A stretch of DNA of 13,084 nt from an uncultured beta proteobacterium (GTDB taxonomy: Bacteria; Pseudomonadota; Gammaproteobacteria; Burkholderiales; SG8-39), in contig CADEDU010000111.1 of the NCBI GenBank assembly GCA_902826155.1, positions 1-13,084 on the forward strand, given 5' to 3'. The notes under the pieces were generated by a model, which saw nothing but the letters and a program-made list of their open reading frames with translations, did no database searches and had not been told where the DNA came from. Positions 1-7,192 of this stretch are shown here, piece after piece. Every line of letters begins with the position of its first letter. Positions within the stretch are counted from its first letter, which is position 1. Both the position numbers and the translations under genes were made by a program.

Positions 1-767
1 TCATCGCCCACACCTGGGTCAATGACGAGTACAAACATCTGGTGCTGACCGCCTCGGCGAAATCGCTCGCCGCGCAACCAGGCCAGTTCTTCAACGTGCT
101 GTGCCCCTCGCCCGATGAGGGCGCGCTGTGGTTTCGCCGGCCGCAAAGTATCTACCGGCTCGATCCCGCCAATCAGCGGCTCGAATTCCTCTACAAGATC
201 GCCGGGCGCGGTACTCGCGGCATGGCCACGCTCGAGCCGGGCGATGACTGCAATATCGTCGGGCCGCTGGGCATCGGCTTCAAGCTCGATCCGAAGTGGA
301 AAAACATCGTCGTGCTCGGCCGCGGCGTGGGTCTGGCGACGATGGCTCCGATCTCGCAGGCCGCCGCCGCACTGGGCATTCGGGTCACGGCGATTCTGAG
401 CGCCCGACGCCCCGACCTTGCGCTTGCCGCCGAACTGTTCGAGCAGGTCGGTACGGTGATCAAGGTGCTCGACACCGACGGTTCGAGCGACGCGGCGAAC
501 GTAGAGAAGATCCTGCTGCGCCTGATCGGCGAGAAGAAGGCCGACGCATTCTTCACCTGCGGCTCCAACCGATTGCTGCAACTGATGAAGCGGTTGGGCA
601 AGCAACACAACATTCCGGGGCAGGCGGCGATCGAGCAGATCATGGCCTGCGGCCTGGGGCCGTGCTACATCTGTGTGCGCACGTTCGAAGTGGCCGGCAA
701 GAAGGAATTGCGCCGGGTGTGCGTCGAAGGCCCGGTGTTCGACCTGCAGGAGTGCCTGGGATGGTAG
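1..767 (+). CDS. pyrK: Dihydroorotate dehydrogenase electron transfer subunit PyrK (5' partial)
   Basis: This is the FAD and [2Fe-2S] subunit that passes electrons from the class 1B dihydroorotate dehydrogenase to NAD+ in the cytoplasm. The frame is open to the left edge (first full codon at base 3, reading IAHTWVNDEYKHLVL), so the true start lies outside; a GTG at 42 is internal to the domain and unlikely to be the start. Visible parts in order are an FAD-binding motif RPQSIYRLD, a nucleotide-binding loop GRGVGLATMAPI, and a C-terminal cluster motif CGLGPCYIC followed by RVCVEGPVF, which gives the four cysteines in the family's usual spacing. Its last 7 bases overlap the start of the pyrDB gene, so the two are translationally linked, as expected for subunits of one heterotetramer. 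Other ferredoxin-reductase-like proteins share the fold, but the cysteine pattern and the partner gene make PyrK the clear choice. Confidence 0.93.
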   Translation, partial: IAHTWVNDEYKHLVLTASAKSLAAQPGQFFNVLCPSPDEGALWFRRPQSIYRLDPANQRLEFLYKIAGRGTRGMATLEPGDDCNIVGPLGIGFKLDPKWKNIVVLGRGVGLATMAPISQAAAALGIRVTAILSARRPDLALAAELFEQVGTVIKVLDTDGSSDAANVEKILLRLIGEKKADAFFTCGSNRLLQLMKRLGKQHNIPGQAAIEQIMACGLGPCYICVRTFEVAGKKELRRVCVEGPVFDLQECLGW

Positions 768-1708
768 ATCTCAGCGTCAAGATCGGAAGCGTGACCCTTC
801 CCAATCCGGTGATGCCGGCTTCGGGCACGTTCTCCACCGAATTCGGCAAGGCGATCGATCTGAATCGCCTGGGCGCAATGGTCACCAAGACCGTGTCGCG
901 CAACTATCGGCCGGGCAATCCGCCGCCGCGCGTGAGCGAGATCGAGGCGGGCATGATCAATTCGATCGGCTTGCCCACCAAGGGCCTGCAGTATTTCCTG
1001 GATGTGCAGCTGCCCGACTACAAGCAGTACACGCCGCCGCTGGTGTGCAGTATCACGTCGGAAAATATCGACGACTTCGAAGCGATGGCGCGCGACGTGA
1101 GCGTGCCGGGCGTCGACATCATCGAACTGAACATCTCGTGTCCGACGCGCGAGCCCGGTGGCGGCAATTTCGCGCTCAACGAAGAGCACACGTACGCCGT
1201 CGTCAAACGCTGCCGCGCGGTGAGCGACAAGCCGATGTGGGCCAAGCTCTCGCCGAACGCGGGCGATGTCTCGGCTGTGGCTGAAGCCGCGGAGAAGGGC
1301 GGGGCGGATGCGATCACGGTATCCAACACGCTGCTTGGCCTGCGCATCAATCTCGACAACTTCAAGTCACGCATCGGCAACGGCTACGGCGGCATCTCCG
1401 GTCCGGGCGTGAAGGCGATCGTGCTGCGCATGGTTCATCAATGCTCGCGGTTCGTGAGCATCCCGATCATCGGCTGCGGCGGCATCATGCGCGGCGAGGA
1501 CGCCGTGGAGTACCTGCTCGCCGGCGCGAGCGCGGTGCAGGTGGGTTACGCCAACTTCCGCAGCCCGACCGCCATGGTCGCGATCATCGACGGCCTGGCG
1601 AAGTGGTGCGAAGGGCGTGGCATCTCGCGCGTGTCCGATCTCACCGGCGCGATGGTCGATCACAAGCCGCGCGATGTGTACGAGGCGGGCATGATGGGGA
1701 TCAGCTGA
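761..1708 (+). CDS. pyrDB: Dihydroorotate dehydrogenase class 1B, catalytic subunit (PyrDB)
   Basis: A cytoplasmic FMN TIM-barrel enzyme oxidising dihydroorotate to orotate, with electrons going through PyrK to NAD+. The 315-residue length is normal for class 1B. Seen in order: VMPASGTF near residue 18, GMINSIGLPTKG near 64-75, the active-site loop ELNISCPT with catalytic Cys at residue 127 (class 1 enzymes use Cys, class 2 Ser), KLSPN, SNTLLG, GGISGPGVK and the FMN phosphate-binding IIGCGGI. The ATG at 761 has AGGAG at 748-752, 8 bases upstream, and overlaps the pyrK stop by 7 bases. The paralogous PreA dihydropyrimidine dehydrogenase subunit would carry a C-terminal ferredoxin domain, which is absent here. 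A class 1B enzyme is unexpected in a proteobacterium that has a class 2 enzyme two genes downstream. Confidence 0.93.
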   Translation: MVDLSVKIGSVTLPNPVMPASGTFSTEFGKAIDLNRLGAMVTKTVSRNYRPGNPPPRVSEIEAGMINSIGLPTKGLQYFLDVQLPDYKQYTPPLVCSITSENIDDFEAMARDVSVPGVDIIELNISCPTREPGGGNFALNEEHTYAVVKRCRAVSDKPMWAKLSPNAGDVSAVAEAAEKGGADAITVSNTLLGLRINLDNFKSRIGNGYGGISGPGVKAIVLRMVHQCSRFVSIPIIGCGGIMRGEDAVEYLLAGASAVQVGYANFRSPTAMVAIIDGLAKWCEGRGISRVSDLTGAMVDHKPRDVYEAGMMGIS

Positions 1709-1726
1709 GGCTGAACCCGCCATCTG

Positions 1727-1757
1727 CGAGAATCCGCGTCAGCTGCTGCGGATTTCG
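1727..1757 (+). promoter_or_regulatory. Hairpin in the pyrDB-pyrE gap
   Basis: The 96-base gap between pyrDB and pyrE contains an inverted repeat: AATCCGC (1731-1737) pairs with GCGGATT (1748-1754), extended by CGA (1727-1729) with TCG (1755-1757) across a single bulged G at 1730. The loop is about 10 bases. No T-run follows, so it is not a standard intrinsic terminator. It could be a pause or attenuation element, an mRNA-processing structure, or chance in GC-rich DNA. No convincing promoter was found in the rest of the gap. Confidence 0.35.
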
Positions 1758-1804
1758 ATTGCAGTGGATCCTCGTTGATTCTTGCTTTGGACCTCTGAAC
1801 TCCC

Positions 1805-2509
1805 ATGCCCCATCCCGCCGGCTTCACCGACAAAAAAACGATGGCCGAGCTCACGGCCAAGATGCTGCTCGAAGTGGATGCGCTGCGCTTCATGGAAGGC
1901 GGCAAGCCGTTCATCTACACCTCTGGGCTGGCCAGTCCGGTGTACACCGATTGCCGCCGCCTAATTTCCTTCCCGCGGGTGCGCAGCACGCTAATCGATT
2001 TCGGCGTGTCGCTGGTGCAGCGTGACATCGGCTTCGAATGCTTCGATGCGGTGGCGGGCGGTGAAACGGCCGGCATCCCGTTCGCGGCATGGTTCGCCGA
2101 CCGGCTCGAACTGCCGATGCAATACGTGCGCAAGAAGGCCAAGGGCTTCGGGCGCAACGCGCAGATCGAGGGCCATATCACCGAGGGCCAGCGCGTGCTG
2201 CTGGTGGAGGATCTGGCCACCGACGGCGGCAGCAAGGTCAACTTCTGCAATGCGCTGCGGGCGGCTGGCGCCAAGTGTGACCACGTGTTCGTCGTCTTCT
2301 ACTACGACGTCTTTCCCGACGGCGTGAAGGTGATGAACGACATCGGTGTGAAGCTTCATGCGCTGGCCACGTGGTGGGACGTACTCGCGTTCGCGAAAGG
2401 CAGCGGCCGGTTCGATGCGGGGGTGCTCGCCGAGGTGGAGAAGTTCATGCACGATCCGCGCGGCTGGTCGAAAGCCCACGGCGGCACCGCGGGAGCGGCG
2501 GGCGAGTGA
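1805..2509 (+). CDS. pyrE: Orotate phosphoribosyltransferase
   Basis: A cytoplasmic enzyme transferring phosphoribose from PRPP to orotate to make OMP, the step after dihydroorotate dehydrogenase in UMP synthesis. The 234-residue protein shows the type I PRTase fold: an N-terminal hood with [17 protein letters not shown], the lysine-rich loop [10 protein letters not shown], and the PRPP-binding motif [14 protein letters not shown] at about residues 131-144. The ATG at 1805 has no clear ribosome binding site; an in-frame ATG at 1841 (residue 13) also lacks one, so the start is uncertain by 12 codons. The C-terminal tail after residue 215 is Gly/Ala-rich and probably disordered. The stop overlaps the GTG of the next gene by 4 bases (GTGA), which suggests coupled translation. 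Confidence 0.95.
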   Translation: MPHPAGFTDKKTMAELTAKMLLEVDALRFMEGGKPFIYTSGLASPVYTDCRRLISFPRVRSTLIDFGVSLVQRDIGFECFDAVAGGETAGIPFAAWFADRLELPMQYVRKKAKGFGRNAQIEGHITEGQRVLLVEDLATDGGSKVNFCNALRAAGAKCDHVFVVFYYDVFPDGVKVMNDIGVKLHALATWWDVLAFAKGSGRFDAGVLAEVEKFMHDPRGWSKAHGGTAGAAGE

Positions 2510-3576
2510 TTCCGTACAGTCTGGTCAGGCCGGTCCTGCGCTGCTTCGATCCGGAGACGGCGCATCAGTATGCAATCCGCGCATTGAAAGCAGGCTGGGG
2601 GCCGCGGCAAAGCTACGCCGACGATCCGATCCTCGCGACCAAGGTGTGGGGCCTCGATTTCCCCAATCCGATCGGCCTCGGTGCAGGCTTCGACAAACAT
2701 GCCGAAGTGCCCGATGCGGCGCTGGCGATGGGGTTCGGCTTCGTCGAGACGGGCACGGTTACGCCCAAGCCGCAGCCGGGGCGCGATCGTCCGCGATTGT
2801 TCCGGCTCGACGAGGACGACGCGGTGATCAATCGCTTCGGCTTCAACAGCGAAGGGCTGACCGTGTTCGCCGGTCGCTTGGCTGAACGACGCAAGCGCGG
2901 CGCGCGCGGCATCGTCGGTGCCAACATCGGCAAGAACAAGGACACGGTCGAGGCGGAGGGCGATTACGTCGCCTGTATCGAAGCGTTGAGCGCTGTGGCG
3001 GACTACATCGTGGTCAACGTGTCGTCGCCCAATACGCCGGGGTTGCGGGCGTTGCAAGCGCGCGAACAGATCGCGGCGCTGCTGCGAACGGTGATCAGTG
3101 CGCGCGAGCGCGCCACGCCCAAGGGCAGCCGTGCGCCGGTGTTGATCATGAAGGTCGCGCCCGATCTGTCACCTGAAGAACTGCGCGATCTGGGGGAAGT
3201 TGCCGTCGAGTCAGGCATCGACGGTCTGATCGTGGCCAACACCACGGTCGCGCGGCCCGCTTCGCTTCGCAGCTCGCACAAAAACGAAGATGGTGGCCTG
3301 TCGGGCAAGCCGTTGTTCGGGCCGTCCACTGAATGCCTCAAGCAGTTTTATCGGATCACCAAGGGCCGCCTGCCGTTGATCGGCTGCGGCGGCGTGGCCA
3401 GTGGCGCCGACGCGTACGCCAAAGTTCGCGCCGGCGCATCGTTGGTGCAGCTCTATTCGGCCCTGGTGTTTCACGGGCCTGAGTTGATCGGCCGCATCAA
3501 GCGCGATCTGGCCGCTCGCTTGCGTGCCGACGGCTTCAAGTCGGTGGCCGACGCGGTGGGCGCCGATCACCGCTGA
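2506..3576 (+). CDS. pyrD: Dihydroorotate dehydrogenase (quinone), class 2
   Basis: A membrane-associated FMN enzyme oxidising dihydroorotate to orotate with ubiquinone as acceptor. The 356-residue length and the N-terminal helical stretch ([20 protein letters not shown], the family's membrane and quinone site) mark class 2. Motifs in order: [45 protein letters not shown], and the catalytic loop [12 protein letters not shown] with the active-site Ser at residue 174 in place of the class 1 Cys. [17 protein letters not shown] and IGCGGV follow. The GTG at 2506 overlaps the pyrE stop and has GGAG at 2492-2495, 10 bases upstream. It duplicates the chemistry of pyrDB but uses a different electron acceptor. 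Nothing looks truncated or missing. Confidence 0.95.
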   Translation: MIPYSLVRPVLRCFDPETAHQYAIRALKAGWGPRQSYADDPILATKVWGLDFPNPIGLGAGFDKHAEVPDAALAMGFGFVETGTVTPKPQPGRDRPRLFRLDEDDAVINRFGFNSEGLTVFAGRLAERRKRGARGIVGANIGKNKDTVEAEGDYVACIEALSAVADYIVVNVSSPNTPGLRALQAREQIAALLRTVISARERATPKGSRAPVLIMKVAPDLSPEELRDLGEVAVESGIDGLIVANTTVARPASLRSSHKNEDGGLSGKPLFGPSTECLKQFYRITKGRLPLIGCGGVASGADAYAKVRAGASLVQLYSALVFHGPELIGRIKRDLAARLRADGFKSVADAVGADHR

Positions 3577-3592
3577 CGAAGTACGGGTGTGG

Positions 3593-3598
3593 AGGAGG
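3593..3598 (+). promoter_or_regulatory. Strong ribosome binding site for the Bug receptor gene
   Basis: A perfect AGGAGG lies 7 bases before the ATG at 3606, inside a 29-base gap after the pyrD stop. It fixes the start of the receptor gene and is the strongest Shine-Dalgarno sequence in the window. No terminator separates this gene from pyrD. Confidence 0.75.
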
Positions 3599-3605
3599 AT
3601 CGAAG

Positions 3606-4589
3606 ATGAACACGACGCACTGGTCGCTACGCTGGGCGACGCCCGGGCTCGCTGCGCTCGCGCTGCTGCTGAGCGTGCCCGCATTCGCGCAGGACTATCC
3701 CAACAAGCCGCTGCGGATGATCATCGGCTATGCGCCCGGCGGCATTGTCGATTTCGTCGGCCGCACGGTGGCTATTCGATTGTCGGAAGTCATCGGCCAG
3801 CCGGTCGTGGCCGACAACCGACCCGGTGCGGGTGGCACGATCGCCACGCAGGCTGTGCTCAATGCGCCGGCCGACGGCTACACGATCCTCGCCATGGACG
3901 CGGCGATCGTCATCAATCCGATCCTGCAGGACAAGACGCCCTACCAGCTCAAGGATCTGCAAACGGTGAGCATGCTGGGCGCCGGGCCGATGATGGTGGC
4001 GGTGCATCCGTCGGTGCCGGTGAAGAACATTCGCGAGCTGATCGATTACGCGCGCGCCAATCCGGGCAAGTTGAACTTCGCCTCTGCCGGTACGGGCACT
4101 GCAGCGCATCTGACCGGTGAACTGTTTCGGCTACGCACGCAGACGGAGATGACGCACGTCGCATACAAGGGCGCGGGGCCGGCGATGGCCGATCTCATCG
4201 CGGGACAGGTGCAGCTGGCGTTTGCAAGCATCGCCGGCGCATTGCCGTTCCAGCGCGACGGCAAGTTGCGCGGCCTGGCCACCACCGGTGCACAGCGTCC
4301 GAGCGCCGTGCCCGACCTGCCGACGGTCATCGAAGCGGGTCTGCCGGGGTTCGCGGCCGAACTGTGGGTCGCTGCTGTGGTGCCGGCAGGCGTGCCCGCG
4401 CCGATCGTCGCGCAACTCAATGGCTACCTGCGCAAGGCCATGGCGCATCCGAGCATGCGCAGCGATCTGGCCAAGTTCGCGGTCGAGCCGCGCGATGGCG
4501 ACGTGGACCAGACCGCGAACTACATGCGCGCCGAGCAGGAGAAGTGGAGCAGCGTGATCCGCGATGCGAAGTTGAAGGGCGCGAACTGA
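3606..4589 (+). CDS. Bug/TctC-family tripartite tricarboxylate transporter substrate-binding protein
   Basis: A periplasmic receptor that captures a small organic acid for a TctAB-type membrane transporter, or acts as a sensor. The 327-residue protein has a signal peptide (basic start, hydrophobic core at residues 14-24, AFA-Q cleavage after residue 28). The family hallmarks follow: YPNKPLRMIIGYAPGG, VVADNRPGAGGTIAT, DGYTIL, NFASAGTGTAAHLTGELF, HVAYKGAGPAMADLIAGQV, and a C-terminal PDLPTVIEAGLPGF. Family structures bind carboxylates through a conserved loop and water molecules; the ligand cannot be predicted from this sequence. No tctA or tctB gene is present, so it is an orphan receptor here, as is common in Burkholderiales. 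It lies between the pyrimidine genes and an acyl-CoA synthetase, which suggests its ligand is the acid that is activated next. Confidence 0.93.
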   Translation: MNTTHWSLRWATPGLAALALLLSVPAFAQDYPNKPLRMIIGYAPGGIVDFVGRTVAIRLSEVIGQPVVADNRPGAGGTIATQAVLNAPADGYTILAMDAAIVINPILQDKTPYQLKDLQTVSMLGAGPMMVAVHPSVPVKNIRELIDYARANPGKLNFASAGTGTAAHLTGELFRLRTQTEMTHVAYKGAGPAMADLIAGQVQLAFASIAGALPFQRDGKLRGLATTGAQRPSAVPDLPTVIEAGLPGFAAELWVAAVVPAGVPAPIVAQLNGYLRKAMAHPSMRSDLAKFAVEPRDGDVDQTANYMRAEQEKWSSVIRDAKLKGAN

Positions 4590-4636
4590 GATAAGGCAGC
4601 AAGCCGCGAATGACGCAACTGTAGAGCATCAACCCG

Positions 4637-6094
4637 GTGAACCTCGCCAACGTCCTGCCGCTGCACGCGCGCAATCGCGCCGATCATCCGGCGATCATCG
4701 CCGGCGATGACGTCGTGCTCTATCGCGATCTCGATCGCCTGGTTCGATGCTGCGCCGGCTGGTTGATGGACCAGGGTCTGCAGGCCGGCGACCGTGTCGG
4801 ACTGTGCCTGCGCGACTCGATCGAGCACGTGGTGCTGCACTACGCCGTGGCGCGCTTGGGCGCGGTGATCGTGCCGCTCGACTGGCGCTGGCTGGGTGAC
4901 GAGAAATCGCGCGTGGCCGTGCACTTCGGCGTGCGGCTCGCGCTGATCGAGCCTGGCGCGGAGCCGATCGCCGGCATCCGCTGCGTGCCGGTCGACGAAT
5001 CGTGGTCGTTGCGCGTGTCGCAGACCGATCCGGAGCGTGCGTTCCCCACCGGTGACGGACCGCTGGTGATGTCGCTCTCGTCGGGCACGACCGGGCGACC
5101 GAAAGGCCCTTGCCACCGCCATGCGCAGTTCGAGCGGCGATTCTTCATCAACTGCATCAACATCGGCTTCAATACCCACGATCGTTACGTGTCGGCGACG
5201 CCGTTGTACTTCGGCGGCGGTCGCACCTACGCGATGCTGATGCTCTATGTCGGCGGCACCGTCGTGCTCTTCCCGCCGCCGTATGAGCCCGAAGCGCTGG
5301 TCGAGGAAGTCGCGCGGCGCAACGCCACCTGTACCTTCCTGGTGCCGACGTTGTTGCGCCGACTGCTCGAGTTGCCCACGGCGACGCTCGCACCGATGCG
5401 TTCGATGCGTTTCGTGATGTCGTCCGGCGCTGCGCTCTCGCGCGAGGAACGGCACGCGATCCGTGAACGGCTCTGCGCCAACTTCATCGAGTACTACGCC
5501 TCCACCGAAGGCGGCGGCATCAGCGTGCTCACCGCCGCCGAGCAGGAGCGCTACGACGAATCGGTCGGCCGGCCGGTGTTCGGTACCGAGGTGCAGATCG
5601 TCGATGAGACGCATCAGTCGCTGGCACCGGGCGAGATCGGACGCATCCGCTATCGCGGGCCGGCAGTGGCCGACGGCTTTCACAACGACCCCGAGGCCAC
5701 CAAGGAGGCGTTTCGCGACGGCTGGTTCTATCCCGGCGATCTGGGCACGTTCAACGACGAAGGGTTCCTGTTCCTCAAGGGCCGCGCCAAGGACATGATC
5801 ATCCGCGGCGGCATCAACATCTATCCGGCCGAGATCGAAGCGACGCTCACCACGCACCCCGCGGTGGTCGACGCGGCCGTCGTCGGCTGGCCATCGCGCG
5901 AATTCAACGAGGAGGTCGCCGCATTCGTGGTGCTGCGCTCGCCCGTGGCGCCTGAGGCGCTGATCGAACATTGCCGCGGCAAGCTCGCGCGGTACAAGAC
6001 GCCGCGCGAGGTGTTCATCGTCGATGCGCTGCCCCGTTCCAGTCTGGGCAAGGTGTTGAAGGCCGATCTGGCCGCGCGGCTTGACAGGTTGTAG
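4637..6094 (+). CDS. AMP-forming acyl-CoA synthetase / AMP-dependent ligase
   Basis: A cytoplasmic enzyme of the ANL superfamily that activates a carboxylic acid with ATP to an acyl-adenylate and then a CoA thioester. The 485-residue length is on the short side of the family but all core motifs are visible: the P-loop SLSSGTTGRPKG near residue 150, the adenine-binding YYASTEGGG, GWFYPGDLGTFNDEG with the ribose-binding Asp, the hinge KGRAKDMIIRGGINIYPAEIE, and the C-terminal PRSSLGKVLK with catalytic Lys at residue 472. The GTG at 4637 is the first start codon after an in-frame TAG at 4622 and matches the family's usual N-terminus (NLANVLPLHARNRADHPAI), although its ribosome binding site is weak. 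Substrate could be an aromatic, short-chain or branched acid; the sequence alone does not decide. Flanked by two transport receptors, it probably activates an imported acid or its product. Confidence 0.9.
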   Translation: MNLANVLPLHARNRADHPAIIAGDDVVLYRDLDRLVRCCAGWLMDQGLQAGDRVGLCLRDSIEHVVLHYAVARLGAVIVPLDWRWLGDEKSRVAVHFGVRLALIEPGAEPIAGIRCVPVDESWSLRVSQTDPERAFPTGDGPLVMSLSSGTTGRPKGPCHRHAQFERRFFINCINIGFNTHDRYVSATPLYFGGGRTYAMLMLYVGGTVVLFPPPYEPEALVEEVARRNATCTFLVPTLLRRLLELPTATLAPMRSMRFVMSSGAALSREERHAIRERLCANFIEYYASTEGGGISVLTAAEQERYDESVGRPVFGTEVQIVDETHQSLAPGEIGRIRYRGPAVADGFHNDPEATKEAFRDGWFYPGDLGTFNDEGFLFLKGRAKDMIIRGGINIYPAEIEATLTTHPAVVDAAVVGWPSREFNEEVAAFVVLRSPVAPEALIEHCRGKLARYKTPREVFIVDALPRSSLGKVLKADLAARLDRL

Positions 6095-6162
6095 CGTGCC
6101 GGGCAAGTTGCGGGCGCACTGATGCCGGGTACGGGCCTGGCACACGACGATGGAGATGAAGA

Positions 6163-7143
6163 ATGAGTTCGCGACGCGTCGCCAGCGTGCTGGCAGCCAC
6201 GTGCCTGGGCATGCTCATGCTGACCGCCGGGCCGGCAGGCGCGCAGCAACAGTTCTTCCGCATCGGTTCAGGGTTCGCCGGAACTTATCCGGTGTTCGGC
6301 GCGAAGCTCGCCGAGCAGGTCAACAAGCACCTGACCGACGTGCGCGCGAGTACCGTACCCGGCGGCACCGAGCAGAATCTCATCAAGCTGCAGCGCGGCG
6401 AGATCGAAGCGGTGCTCTCGTACACCTTCGAGGCGGCGCAGGTTGCCGAGGGCAAGGGAGAATTGCAGAAAGCGCCCGCGCCCGACCTGCGCCATCTGAT
6501 GGGCCTGTATGGCTCGTATCACTACGTGCTGTTCAAGAAGGACGCCGCGCTTCAGTCGCTCGCCGATCTGAAGGCCAAGCCGTATCGCGTCTGGATGGGG
6601 ACCAAAGCCTCGGTGTTCTGGTCGCTCAACAGCGCCGCACTCGGTGCCTATGGCGTTTCGCTGGAGGACATCACCAAAGTCGGTGGCGTGATCAACACCA
6701 TGAGCTATCAGAATCTCACGCAGGCATTCCAGGACGGACAGATCGACGTCGGCTTCTTCGCCGGGCCTTCGCCGGTGAGTCTGCTGCTGCAACTGGACAA
6801 GACCTCGGGCTTTCGCATGTTCTCCTTCGACGAGGCCGGCGGCAAACGCTATAACGAGATCCTTCCCGGGACCAGCATGGGTGCAGTCAAGCCGGGCACG
6901 TACTCGCATCAGAAAGAAGAAGTACGCGTGCCCTACGTGTTCAATCAGCTCGTCGTGAGTGCCAAGCTGTCGGACGACGTCGCCTACCGGCTCACCAAGA
7001 TGCTGAACGAGGAATACAAGGCGTTCCACGGCCTGTTCCCAGGCTCGGAGGAAGTGCTGCCCAAGACCGCGCTCGCGCACAACCGCATCAAGATCCATCC
7101 TGGCGCGGAGAAGTACTTCCGGGAGACCGGGCAGTTGAAGTAA
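6163..7143 (+). CDS. TAXI-family TRAP transporter solute-binding protein
   Basis: A periplasmic receptor for a TRAP (ion-gradient-driven) importer of the TAXI type. The 326-residue protein has a signal peptide (RR near the N-terminus, hydrophobic residues 9-22, probable cleavage after AGA at residue 27). The mature part opens with FFRIGSGFAGTYPVFGAKLAEQ, the TAXI glycine-rich opening, followed by VPGGTEQNLIKLQRGEIEA and the later DVGFFAGPSP segment. The ATG at 6163 has GGAG at 6152-6155, 7 bases upstream. It sits 49 bases before the fused permease it should serve. Known TAXI ligands include glutamate and other carboxylates; the ligand here is unknown. It is unrelated in family to the Bug receptor two genes upstream. 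Confidence 0.9.
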   Translation: MSSRRVASVLAATCLGMLMLTAGPAGAQQQFFRIGSGFAGTYPVFGAKLAEQVNKHLTDVRASTVPGGTEQNLIKLQRGEIEAVLSYTFEAAQVAEGKGELQKAPAPDLRHLMGLYGSYHYVLFKKDAALQSLADLKAKPYRVWMGTKASVFWSLNSAALGAYGVSLEDITKVGGVINTMSYQNLTQAFQDGQIDVGFFAGPSPVSLLLQLDKTSGFRMFSFDEAGGKRYNEILPGTSMGAVKPGTYSHQKEEVRVPYVFNQLVVSAKLSDDVAYRLTKMLNEEYKAFHGLFPGSEEVLPKTALAHNRIKIHPGAEKYFRETGQLK

Positions 7144-7192
7144 CGCCCGCGCCGCGGCTGGTCATGCGAGCCCGACGGCTGTTGCCCGCGCG

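Noticed and set aside
296..760. An upstream in-frame extension of pyrDB through the pyrK region
   Set aside because: The extended part is Arg-rich with no match to the family; the ATG at 761 has a good ribosome binding site and gives the normal length.
761..1708. PreA (dihydropyrimidine dehydrogenase subunit) instead of PyrDB
   Set aside because: The C-terminal ferredoxin domain of PreA is missing and the neighbour is PyrK, not PreT.
1775..1804. TTGATT as a -35 box for pyrE
   Set aside because: No acceptable -10 sequence lies at the right distance before the ATG.
2356..3057. A minus-strand frame opposite the class 2 dihydroorotate dehydrogenase
   Set aside because: It has no family features and lies entirely over conserved PyrE/PyrD coding sequence.
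6096..6143. Inverted repeat GTGCCGGGC / GCCTGGCAC between the ligase and TAXI genes as a terminator
   Set aside because: The stem is 9 pairs with a G-U pair, the loop is about 30 bases, and no T-run follows; it is easily explained by chance in GC-rich DNA.
4520..6145. A 541-codon open frame on the minus strand opposite the acyl-CoA synthetase
   Set aside because: It is rich in His, Arg, Asp and Gln without recognisable motifs, exactly opposes a gene with a full set of ANL motifs, and is the kind of antisense frame that GC-rich codon use creates.
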